Positions 56,778 to 64,000 of a DNA stretch of 64,000 nucleotides are shown here, piece after piece (within the stretch, counting starts at the first letter, position 1; every line of letters begins with the position of its first letter). The position numbers and the translations under genes are program-made. The notes under the pieces were generated by a model. That model worked only from the letters and a program-made list of their open reading frames with translations, did not search any database and was not told the DNA's origin. Source of the stretch: Spiroplasma monobiae MQ-1 (lineage in GTDB: Bacteria; Bacillota_I; Bacilli_A; Mycoplasmatales; Mycoplasmataceae); contig NZ_CP025543.1 in assembly GCF_002865545.1 (NCBI RefSeq), positions 310,001 through 374,000 on the forward strand, read 5' to 3'.

Positions 56778-56802
56778 TTTTAAGTATTGATGTTTTTACG
56801 TT

Positions 56803-56868
56803 GAATTGATCATCCCTGAATCAATTCTTTGTTAAAACCTTTTCAATCAAGAATTAAAGGGGGATTTA
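56803..56868 (+). promoter_or_regulatory. rpsO leader hairpins (probable S15 autoregulation)
   Basis: GAATTGAT (56803-56810) and ATCAATTC (56820-56827) form an 8-bp hairpin with a 9-base loop. Downstream CCTTT and AAAGG (the latter part of the AAAGGGGG ribosome site) can pair, which would hide the ribosome site. S15 is known to bind its own mRNA leader in several bacteria; this one has no family assignment. Confidence 0.45.
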
Positions 56869-56871
56869 GAA

Positions 56872-57138
56872 ATGGTTTCTAAAGCACAAATTGAAAATAT
56901 CGTAAAAGAATATGGTTCAAATGCAAGTGATACTGGTAAAGCAGAAGTTCAAATTGCAATTTTAACTCAAGATATTCAAAACTTAACAGAGCACTTAAAT
57001 TTACATAAAAAAGATATTACTTCTAGAAGAAGTTTATTGAAAAAAGTTGCTCAAAGAAGACACTTATTAAACTTCTTGTTTAAAAAAGATGTTGAAAGAT
57101 ACAAAGCAATTATCGAAAAATTAAAAATTAGAAAATAA
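56872..57138 (+). CDS. rpsO: 30S ribosomal protein S15
   Basis: The 88-residue protein is a complete S15: [23 protein letters not shown] and [19 protein letters not shown] are the rRNA-binding helices (written here in parts of under 20 residues: [20 protein letters not shown]). It binds 16S rRNA in the central domain. The ribosome site AAAGGGGG is unusually strong for this genome and may be masked by leader structure. It has its own promoter. Confidence 0.96.
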   Translation: MVSKAQIENIVKEYGSNASDTGKAEVQIAILTQDIQNLTEHLNLHKKDITSRRSLLKKVAQRRHLLNFLFKKDVERYKAIIEKLKIRK

Positions 57139-57206
57139 AAGGTTTTTAACTTTTTATTTTTTTTAAGTTAAGAGTAATGACACTAGATAACTTTGATAAA
57201 ATAATG

Positions 57207-57212
57207 TATAAT
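57207..57212 (+). promoter_or_regulatory. -10 box of the HNH-like gene
   Basis: TATAAT preceded by TG, 74 bases before the start codon of the 193-residue gene. Confidence 0.5.
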
Positions 57213-57286
57213 AAAATCATATTTTGGTACAAAAAATAAATTTATATCAAAATTTAATATTGTTTATTAGAAAGACGGTGTTACAT

Positions 57287-57868
57287 ATGGCAACTGCAAC
57301 AAAAAAACCAGCAGCAAAATCTACAACAAAAAAACCAGATAAAACTGCTGTTAAAAAAGCTGCTTCAAACAAAAAAAGAGCAGAACACATTCAAACAAGA
57401 AAGAAAGCAACCGATCCAAAACCTGAAAAAATTGTTAACAAATTAATTAAGTTAACTGATGGACAGGAAAAATTTATTTGAGAAAAGGCTGACCCAGTAT
57501 CAGCAACTAATGCTTCAATCTATAGACAAGACGTGGCTGGAGCTATCATGAAAATTAGTGAATACGGACAAGCTTCAGAGTTTGGATGAGTTTACAGTTT
57601 AATTGATCCAGAAGGAGAAACTGATGACGTAAACAACGTTATTGCTTTACACTGAATGAACGGAAAAGTTAAACGTAAAACTGATGAAAATTGAACAGCT
57701 GTTGTTACAGGTGGAAGAGACCAAACAGGTTTATTCAATCAAAAGAAAGATACAAAAATCGCTGGTACTCAATTATCAAAAACTAGAAAAACAGTTTTAT
57801 TCCAACCTTCAAAAGTTGAACCTAAAAAAGTTAATGTTCAAATTAGAACTGCAACTGGAAAAAAATAA
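57287..57868 (+). CDS. Basic protein with catalytically dead HNH-like domain
   Basis: The 193-residue protein has a Lys/Ala/Thr-rich N-terminal tail of about 45 residues, like a histone tail (TKKPAAKSTTKKPDK). Residues 65-130 follow the pattern of HNH endonucleases of the W-x-K...Y-R-x-D...Y-G...G-W-e-i-D-H-I-x-P type: W65-E-K, IYRQDVAGA, ISEYGQASEFGW. At the catalytic place it reads G-W101-V-Y-S104-L105-I-D-P instead of G-W-E-I-D-H-I-x-P, so the Asp-His pair is gone, while the later N117 and LHWMN (H122) remain. It is probably a DNA- or RNA-binding protein without nuclease activity. Start ATG 57287; ribosome site weak. Confidence 0.8.
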
Positions 57869-57870
57869 TA

Positions 57871-57900
57871 AAAAAACCCTATACTATGTAGGGTTTTTTT
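57871..57900 (+). terminator. Intrinsic terminator
   Basis: AAAACCCTA-TACTATG region-TAGGGTTTT with T tail, after the HNH-like gene. Confidence 0.88.
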
Positions 57901-57904
57901 ATTA

Positions 57905-57910
57905 TATAAT
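57905..57910 (+). promoter_or_regulatory. -10 box of candidate small RNA
   Basis: TATAAT seven bases before the 5' hairpin of the candidate RNA; no clear -35 box. Confidence 0.5.
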
Positions 57911-57916
57911 ATTAAT

Positions 57917-58037
57917 GTCCTTCGGGACGCCAAGAATATTTGTTATTCTTTATGTTTGCGTGAGATATTAAAGACCGCTCAATAAATAAGTATTTCCTTT
58001 CTCATGCATTTGATAGCGGGTGGGAATATTTTTTTTT
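57917..58037 (+). ncRNA. Candidate small structured RNA upstream of miaA
   Basis: A stretch of about 121 bases lies between a TATAAT box and a run of nine T. Its expected 5' end forms GTCC-TTCG-GGAC, a very stable cUUCGg hairpin. Near the 3' end TATTTCC (57991-57997) and GGGAATA (58022-58028) pair over seven positions (one G-U) just before the T-run, as in a terminator, with ACCGCT/AGCGG as a further possible pairing. Size and 5' hairpin recall MCS4 of Mycoplasma capricolum, described as U6-like, but I cannot compare sequences. A miaA leader with a terminator (riboswitch) is the alternative. Confidence 0.5.
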
Positions 58038-58063
58038 GTCTTTTTTTAGGAAGAAGGTTGATT

Positions 58064-58984
58064 ATGAACAAAATAATAGTAATAGTTGGACCTACTGCTA
58101 GTGGTAAAACTGATTTATCTATAAAAATAGCAAAAGAATTTAATGGTGAATGCATTAACTCAGATTCTACTCAAATCTTTAAAGGAACAGATATAGCAAC
58201 TAACAAGATAACTTCAGAAGAAACGCAAGGAATAAAACATCACTTAATTTCTATTAAAGAAGTTAATGAGTCATATTCTGTAGCTGATTTTCAAAAGCAA
58301 GCTAGAGAAATAGTTGCAGATTTATTGGAGAAAAATAAAACTCCGATAATTGTTGGTGGTACTGGACTGTACACAAATGCAGTTTTAATGGATTATAATT
58401 TCTCAAGTGATGATCACATTGAGGGTTTTGAAAAAAAATATGAAAATATCTCAAACGAAAAAGTTTGAGATATTTTGAATTCAAAAGATGAATTGGAAGC
58501 TAAAAAAATTCATCCAAACAATAGATATAGAGTTATTAGGGCTTTGGAGATAATTGAACTTAATGGAGTTAAAAAGACAGAAATTATTAAAGATAATAAA
58601 AAATATATTTATGATAATTTATTAATTATTGGATTAATTCCAAAAAGAAGCGAATTATATAGTAAAATAAATAATAGGGTACTTAGCTTGGCAAAGCGAG
58701 GTTTATTTCAAGAAATTGAGCAAGCTTATAAAGCAAATAAGTTTAATAAAGAAGCTCAATCTTTAAAATGTATTGGTGGACCAGAAATTATAAAATATCT
58801 TGAAAATAAGATAGATTATGATGAATGTATAGACCTAATGCAAAAAAATAATCGACATTACGCAAGAAGGCAATTAACTTGATTCAAAAATCAACTACAA
58901 AATGTTGAATGATTTGAACATGATTATGAAAATTATGATCAAATAACAGAACAAATAGTTGAATACATTAAGAAAAATATTTAG
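58064..58984 (+). CDS. miaA: tRNA dimethylallyltransferase MiaA
   Basis: MiaA adds the isopentenyl group to A37 of tRNAs reading UNN codons. The 306-residue protein has the P-loop GPTASGKTDLS, NSDSTQIFKGTDIATNK (family: D-S-x-Q-x-Y), IVGGTGLYTNAV and HPNNRYRVIRALEI. The C-terminal part is normal, with ARRQLTWFK near the end (TGA-Trp at 58880). It starts after AGGAAGAAGG. Trp codons encoded by TGA, read by a tRNA with A37, make MiaA relevant to code 4 decoding; that is general knowledge, not shown here. Confidence 0.95.
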
Positions 58985-59018
58985 TTTGAAAATTGAATAC
59001 AAGTTAGGAGACTTATTT

Positions 59019-59771
59019 ATGTTATCTGTATACGAACGTGTAGAGAACTTAATTAAGGACAATAAAAATACGACATTTAAACTTATAGGAAAACAACTTT
59101 TAACTGATTGATCTGTTGGTGTATTCAAGAGTCAAAACGAGATTAGTGAGTCTTGTTTTGTTTCTTTGGCAACAGTAACACAATTTGCAAAAGCCTGTTT
59201 GTGTGAAGGATATAAAGAACTTTCTATTAGATTAAGAGTTGAGTATGAGAATGTTATGCAAAACCAATCGAAAACCGTTATTGCCAATGAGGCAAATGAC
59301 AATGGTATGAGAACCGTTATATATCATTGAGTTAACGAAAATGATGACTTTTTATTGGATTTGGCTAATAAAATTAATGAGAAAAGAAAGGTTTGAATAT
59401 GTCCATCATATCAGTCAATGTATGCAGCTAAATTTTTAGAAGACGTACTTACTAATGTTGGAATTCAAGCCAAAATAATTGATATGTCTATTAACCTAGA
59501 GGTCGGGAAACATTTAGAGTTTAGTGATGAATTAATAGTAATTTTATTAACAGGTAGAGACACTGAAACAACAGTTATTGCTTTGGAGTATTTAATGAAG
59601 GCTAAAAATGATATCTTTGTTATAACAACTCCAAGCAATATTACAGAATTACCTGAAATAAAAGAATTCAAACACATGCTTATAAATTTTCAAGATAACA
59701 ACTTCTTTTATAAGTATAGATGTTATGCATTAATTACATTGTTCTTTTCATTAAGTGAAAAAATAAAATAG
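59019..59771 (+). CDS. RpiR/MurR-family transcription regulator
   Basis: The 250-residue protein has an N-terminal RpiR-type helix-turn-helix (LSVYERVENLIKDN, then SCFVSLATVTQFAKACLCEG, followed by YKELSIRLRVEY), and a C-terminal SIS-like sugar-phosphate domain at about 105-240 (KRKVWICPSYQSMYAAKFLE, LIVILLTGRDTETTVIAL). Such regulators sense sugar phosphates and control sugar uptake or amino-sugar genes. No sugar operon is adjacent, so the target is unknown. AGGAG precedes the ATG. The order HTH-SIS and length are normal although the HTH is divergent. Confidence 0.85.
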
Positions 59772-59818
59772 AATAAAAAATATAAATCTGAAAAAAAATA
59801 AAAAATATTTTAAAAGTA

Positions 59819-59847
59819 TTGACATCTGCAAAGCAATTATATATATT
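59819..59847 (+). promoter_or_regulatory. Strong promoter of tRNA-Gly
   Basis: Consensus -35 TTGACA (59819-59824), 17-base spacer, -10 TATATT (59842-59847): the best sigma-70-type promoter in the window, 18 bases before the tRNA. Confidence 0.85.
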
Positions 59848-59865
59848 TATTAATGTAATTAATTT

Positions 59866-59939
59866 GCGGGTGTAGTTTAATGGTAGAACTTCAGCCTTCC
59901 AAGCTGACTGTGAGGGTTCGATTCCCTTCACCCGCTCCA
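59866..59939 (+). tRNA. tRNA-Gly (UCC anticodon)
   Basis: A complete 74-base cloverleaf: acceptor GCGGGTG/CACCCGC, D-arm with GGTAGAAC, anticodon stem CAGC/GCTG around CTTCCAA (anticodon TCC, reads GGN), T-arm GGGTTCGATTCCC, discriminator T and encoded CCA. It has its own consensus promoter and a terminator 12 bases after. Confidence 0.96.
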
Positions 59940-59950
59940 TTTAGAAATTC

Positions 59951-59972
59951 AAATCCCTTAAGGGATTTTTTT
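59951..59972 (+). terminator. Intrinsic terminator after tRNA-Gly
   Basis: AAATCCCTT-AAGGGATTT followed by T residues. Confidence 0.88.
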
Positions 59973-60008
59973 ATTTATAATATTAATTAGACTAGGATAG
60001 GTGATTTT

Positions 60009-60719
60009 ATGAAATTCAATTTATTAAAAGAATTTAATGAGTCCAGAACTCCATTCTTTAAAAGTTTTGGGTTTTTAATGATAGAATCAATAATTCCTGG
60101 AATTATAGTTTGATTTACTGTGGGATTTGATTTTAGTTTCACTTTAAATACTAAATTACCAAATCCGCATGTTGGATATGTTGCTTTAATTTGTTTACTT
60201 TATTTTATTTATTCATTTCTAATTACTTATGTATTTTATAAACTCAAATGACATGAATCTGATAACATTACATTTTCACAGTTATCTTCTATCATTTTTA
60301 TATGCATAATAATGTTTGGTAGTTTTATTGATAAATGACCAATGTCTGTATTATTAAGAATAGTTTTAATACTGCTTGTTGTTGTTGTTTTAACACCCAT
60401 AACTGTTTTTTTTGCAACTTTAATTAGAAATAACGATCTAAAAAGAAAAGATGACCTAGAAAAGATCTATGAAGCCTATAAAAAAGGTGATTTAATTCCT
60501 AATAATAAACTTTTAAAAGCTCAAAGATATCAAAAATTTCTTTTGAAAAAAGAAATTAAAAAACAGGAATTAGAAAAATTTAAGATTGAATTAGAAGAAA
60601 AAATTAGAAAAGAATTGGAATTTAAAGAAGTACAAGAAAAAGAAAAAATTTATAAAATAAATAAGAAATTAGATGAAAAAGAAAATAAAAAGAGAGAAAA
60701 AGAAAAACAGAAAGATTAA
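60009..60719 (+). CDS. Multi-pass membrane protein with coiled-coil tail
   Basis: I do not recognise a named family for this 236-residue protein. The first 140 residues have four hydrophobic helices (GFLMIESIIPGIIVWFTV, YVALICLLYFIYSFLITYVF, LSSIIFICIIMFGSF, VLLRIVLILLVVVVLTPITV). From about 150 to the end it is a Lys/Glu-rich helix, probably cytoplasmic and coiled-coil. Such MScS-like or scaffold layouts occur in mollicutes without known function. AGGTGA precedes the start. Its last codons overlap the convergent choline-kinase-like gene by four bases. Confidence 0.8.
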
Positions 60720-61507
60720 TATGTCTTTCTGTTTTTTAATCTATTTAGTTTATCTTCAAATATATCATTAAAAATAGATTCTTTCTTTTTTTCATACATA
60801 ACTTTTGCTCAAATTGTTCAAAGTAAATCTTGGTATTTAATCATTTTATTTAGTAGTTTTAAATCTTCTTTTTTCATCAAATCACTTTTAAAACATTGCT
60901 CTATAAAATACTCAACTAATTCTTCGTTTTCATTTAGAGTTTCTGTAATGAAACTTGCTAAATCAAACAAATTATTATTTAATGTAACATAATCATAATC
61001 AATAAAAATTACTTTATTTTCTTTTACAAGTATATTTCCTGGAACCAAATCGTTATGACTTAAAACTAAATCTAAACCATTAAAATCTCCATCTATATCC
61101 TTTACTTCTTTAATGTAATCATCTAAAAAATTTAAATCATTCTCTAATTGACTTTTAATGTTGATCAAGAAATCAAAATATTTAAAACTTTTTATCTTAC
61201 TATTATTAATATTTATTTTGTGCATTTCAGATATATTGTCGATGACTAAATTTATTATCTTCTCATCAATAATTATTTCACTCAGTGTTTTAAATTCACT
61301 TAGATATTTATATTTTGAGATTAACTTATTATTATTTAAATTAAATTCTAAGGGCTTCAACAAGTAATCTTGATTCATGTGTGAAAGTTCTTCTAAGAAA
61401 ACGAATTCATTTCTTTTATCTAAATAAAAATCATGGAAGGAATCAGACTCTTTTATTATGATGTTGTTTATTAAGTGAATTTTATTTGTAAATCCTTGAA
61501 ATTTCAT
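60716..61507 (-). CDS. Choline/ethanolamine kinase-like phosphotransferase
   Basis: The 263-residue protein has the aminoglycoside-phosphotransferase/choline-kinase core: H151-N-D153-L-V-P-G-N158 in SHNDLVPGN, then VIFIDYDYVTLNNNLFDLAS, equal to the metal-binding I-D-x-e-Y and the following N-x-x-x-D-L-A. This is the LicA/choline-kinase type found in many mollicutes, where it could supply phosphocholine or phosphoethanolamine for lipids; aminoglycoside phosphorylation is less likely. TGA-Trp codons near the end extend it beyond 60818. AGAGGAAC precedes the start, divergent from the RdgB gene. Confidence 0.85.
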
Positions 61508-61570
61508 TTTAAGTTCCTCTTAGTTCATTATTATTATAATATTAATTAGAACTTAAAGGAGCTAAATTAA

Positions 61571-62176
61571 ATGAACACAATTTGATTTGCGTCACAAAAT
61601 GATAATAAAATAAAAGAACTTAAAGAAATGATATCAGAGTTAGAAATTAAATCTTTAAATGATTTAGATGAATTAATGGAAATACCTGAAGACGAACCAA
61701 CATTTGAAATGAATGCTTTATTTAAAGCTAAAACATTATCTGAAGTTGTTGATGGAATTGTTATAGCAGATGATTCTGGATTAAGTGTAGTTGAGTTAGA
61801 TAATTTTCCCGGAATATATTCAGCAAGATGGGCAAAACCTGAAAAAAATTGAAATATAATAAATGAAATGTTGTTAAATAAATTAATGGATAACAATTTA
61901 TTTAATGATGAACAACGAAGAGCAACTTTCACTTCTTCAATTGCTTTTGTTGACAAACAAAAAGGAATAGAGAAAGTTTTTACAGGAATTGTTAAAGGTG
62001 TTATTGTATACAACCAAATTGGTGATAATGGTTTTGCATATGACAAAATTTTTAAACCAGATGGATATGATAAAACATATGCAGAGATGACAAATGAAGA
62101 AAAAAACCAAATTTCACATAGAAGAATATCTATTGAAAAGTTGAGAGATTTCTTAAAAGAAAATAATTATTTTTAA
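61571..62176 (+). CDS. rdgB: XTP/dITP diphosphatase (RdgB/HAM1 family)
   Basis: This enzyme hydrolyses non-canonical purine nucleotides (ITP, XTP) to keep them out of DNA and RNA. The 201-residue protein begins TIWFASQNDNKIKEL (family: a-T-x-N-x-x-K), has IADDSGLSVVELDNFPGIYSARWA (family: D-D-S-G-L-x-V-x-x-L-x-g-x-P-G-x-Y-S-A-R) in its parts IADDSGLSVVELD and PGIYSARWA, and ends with DGYDKTYAEM and ISHRRISIEKL (family: e-k-n-x-i-S-H-R). Trp codons are TGA and TGG. The start follows AAAGGAG. Confidence 0.94.
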
Positions 62177-62188
62177 GAGGGGCTTATT

Positions 62189-62707
62189 ATGAGAAAAATT
62201 AATATAGTTTTATACGAACCAGAAATAGCTGATAATGTAGGAGCTATAATGAGAACTTGTGCTTTAACAAATGCAAAATTGCATTTGATCGAACCATTTG
62301 GTTTTGTATTTGATAAGAGGAATTTTGCAAGGAGTAGTGCAAACAATTTTGAAGGTTGTGAATATGTTAGATATGATGACTGAAGTCACTTTGAAGAGGA
62401 AAATCCTAAAGCAAATATTTTTTGCATGACAAGATATGGTAAAAAACCAATAAGTGATTTTAAATTTACAGAAATTAAAGATGAAGTTTTTATAATGTTT
62501 GGTAAAGAATCAACAGGAATTCCAAAAGATATATTAAAGAAAAATATGGATAAATGTTTTAGAATACCCATGGTTGCAACTGGTAGGAGTTTGAATATAG
62601 CAAATTCAATGGGTATTGCAACTTATGAAGTTTTAAGACAATGAGATTATTTAGATTTATCTAAAGTTGAAGTTGAAAAAGGTGAGGACTATCTAGAAAG
62701 AGATTAA
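62189..62707 (+). CDS. trmL: tRNA (cytidine/uridine-34-2'-O)-methyltransferase TrmL
   Basis: TrmL methylates the wobble nucleotide of tRNA-Leu. The 172-residue SPOUT protein shows INIVLYEPEIADNVGAIMRTC (parts: VLYEPEIADNVGAIMRT), the SAM-binding knot IMFGKESTGIPKDIL and IPMVATGRSLNIANS (family: I-P-m-x-x-x-x-R-S-L-N-l-s-n-s). It follows rdgB by 12 bases with AAGAGGGG as ribosome site. Two TGA-Trp codons are read through. Length fits the single-domain TrmL family. Confidence 0.93.
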
Positions 62708-62749
62708 TAAGATATAATAATATTTGTATGTATTTAGGAGGTAAAAAAT

Positions 62750-64000
62750 ATGAAATTTTCAGATTTTGGATTTAAAAAGTTTATAAATGATTCTTTAGAA
62801 CAAATAGGCTTTGTATATCCAACAAAAATTCAAGAAAAAGTTATACCTCTTATTAAAAAACACAGATCAGTTATAGCTCAATCTCATACAGGTACTGGAA
62901 AGACACATTCTTTCTTGTTGCCTATATTAAACAATATTAATTATGATGAAACTAACAAAATACAATGTTTAATTGTCACACCAACAAGAGAGTTGGCAAG
63001 ACAAATATATGAAAATACAAGAGATCTTTTAAAATTCAATGAAAAAGGAACTGTTGGATTATTTGTTGGTGGAGATGATATTGAAAAATCAATTCAAAAC
63101 GTTAAAACAAAACAACCCACTATTGTAATAGGAACCCCAACAAGGCTTAAAAAAATGTATGAGGAAGGTAATTTGTTTATTACAACTTCTAAATATGTTG
63201 TTATTGATGAGTGCGATATGATATTTGATTTAGGTTTTATTGAAGAAGTTGATTTAATGCTTTCAAAAATGAACAAAGATGTTAATGTTTCTCTTTTCTC
63301 AGCTACAATCAACAACGGTTTAAAGCCGTTTTTACAAAAGTACTTATCAAATTCAATTTTTATAGAGAATATGGACACAAATCCAACAAATAAAAATATT
63401 GAACACGTTTTAATTTGAACAAAAAATAAAGAAAATAAAGATTTACTTAAAATAATTACAAAATCTTTGAATCCTTATGTTTGTATGATTTTCCTAAATA
63501 AAAAAGATCAGATTAAGGAAATTATTAGTTGGTTAAATGAATTTGGAATTAAAAACGTAGGAGAATTGCATGGAGATTTAGATTCAAGACAAAGAACAAA
63601 CATGCAAAAAAGAATTCAAAATGGAGAATTCAAATGAATAGTTGCATCAGATGTTGCGGCTAGAGGTATTGATATTGATGGGGTAAGTCACATTATCTCA
63701 GTGGACTTACCAAAGGATTTGGACTACTACATTCACAGAAGTGGTAGAACTGGAAGAAATCAATATTCTGGACAAAGTTATGTTTTATTTAATTCAAACA
63801 ATCAACATCAAATTGATGAACTTAAATCAAAAGGTATTACTTTTACAAACTTCAAACTTGTAAATAATGAATTGCAAGAAGTTAATACAACCAAAAAGAA
63901 AAAAGAGTTTAATGCTGACTTACCTGTAAATGTTGAAACAAAAAAAATAATTGATAAATATAAAGGTAAAAAAGTTAAACCAGGTTACAAAAAAAGAAGA
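62750..64000 (+). CDS. DEAD-box RNA helicase (partial, 3' end beyond window)
   Basis: At least 417 residues of an ATP-dependent RNA helicase are present. All motifs are visible: Q motif [24 protein letters not shown], Ia [10 protein letters not shown], Ib GTPTRL, II DECD (in place of DEAD), [18 protein letters not shown] and [13 protein letters not shown]. The basic C-terminal extension with [15 protein letters not shown] reaches the window end. It is the CshA/CshB-like type, used in ribosome assembly and RNA turnover; CshB is the closer guess. Start follows TAGGAGG. Confidence 0.94.

Noticed and set aside
57917-58037. SRP RNA, tmRNA, RNase P RNA or purine riboswitch
   Set aside because: None of the hallmark sequences (the GGAAGGAAGC loop of SRP, the GAGGAAAGTC of RNase P RNA, the tRNA-like ends of tmRNA, the core of purine riboswitches) is present.

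Overview
The window is AT-rich chromosomal DNA from a mollicute that reads UGA as tryptophan (genetic code 4). Almost every long gene, including dnaK, lon, infB and trmL, is intact only if in-frame TGA is read as Trp. The gene content (ABC exporters, acylated lipoproteins with a lipobox, GTG/TTG/ATG starts after GGAGG-type ribosome sites, no cell-wall genes) points to the Entomoplasmatales (Spiroplasma/Mesoplasma/Entomoplasma group); I cannot name the species.

Layout. 0-5 kb is the heat-shock block: the end of clpB, a CIRCE operator, hrcA-grpE-dnaK, then dnaJ. 5-12 kb holds an unknown acidic protein behind a palindromic operator-like site, mnmA, a membrane-anchored unknown, a PD-(D/E)XK plus DUF2779 protein overlapping fmt, efp and a small Asp23-like protein. 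12-19.6 kb is a run of six unrecognised genes: long charged coiled-coil proteins, a membrane-anchored protein and one with ten cysteines in its first 31 residues. 19.6-26.7 kb has tig, a second CIRCE in front of lon, an ABC half-exporter and rarA.

26.7-40.5 kb is an envelope island: a tail-anchored PH-like protein, a small membrane protein, a MacB/LolD-type ATPase with its permease, two tandem paralogous large lipoproteins on the minus strand, and a 1733-residue FtsX-like permease. The promoter of that permease has a 19-A homopolymer between its -35 and -10 boxes, a likely phase-variation switch. 40.5-43.4 kb has an unknown soluble protein, an AEC transporter, a DUF192-like protein and a DJ-1/PfpI protein.

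43.4-47.7 kb is the nusA-ylxR-ylxQ-infB-rbfA operon with a GAAA-tetraloop hairpin in its leader. 47.7-55.2 kb has an ECF S-component-like membrane protein, rsmE, a tandem pair of degenerate nucleotidyltransferase-like proteins, an unknown gene, truB-ribF (ribF lacks a normal flavokinase domain) and a serine hydrolase. 55.2-56.8 kb is a decayed gene with many stops and frameshifts. 56.9-64 kb has rpsO with a structured leader, a catalytically dead HNH-like protein with a lysine-rich tail, a probable small RNA starting with a cUUCGg hairpin, miaA, an RpiR-family regulator, tRNA-Gly(UCC), a membrane protein, a choline-kinase-like protein, an RdgB-type pyrophosphatase, trmL and the start of a DEAD-box helicase.

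The best candidates for something undescribed are the phase-variable lipoprotein/permease island, the paired N-x-D nucleotidyltransferase-like proteins, the dead HNH basic protein, the small RNA before miaA and the CxC-rich protein.
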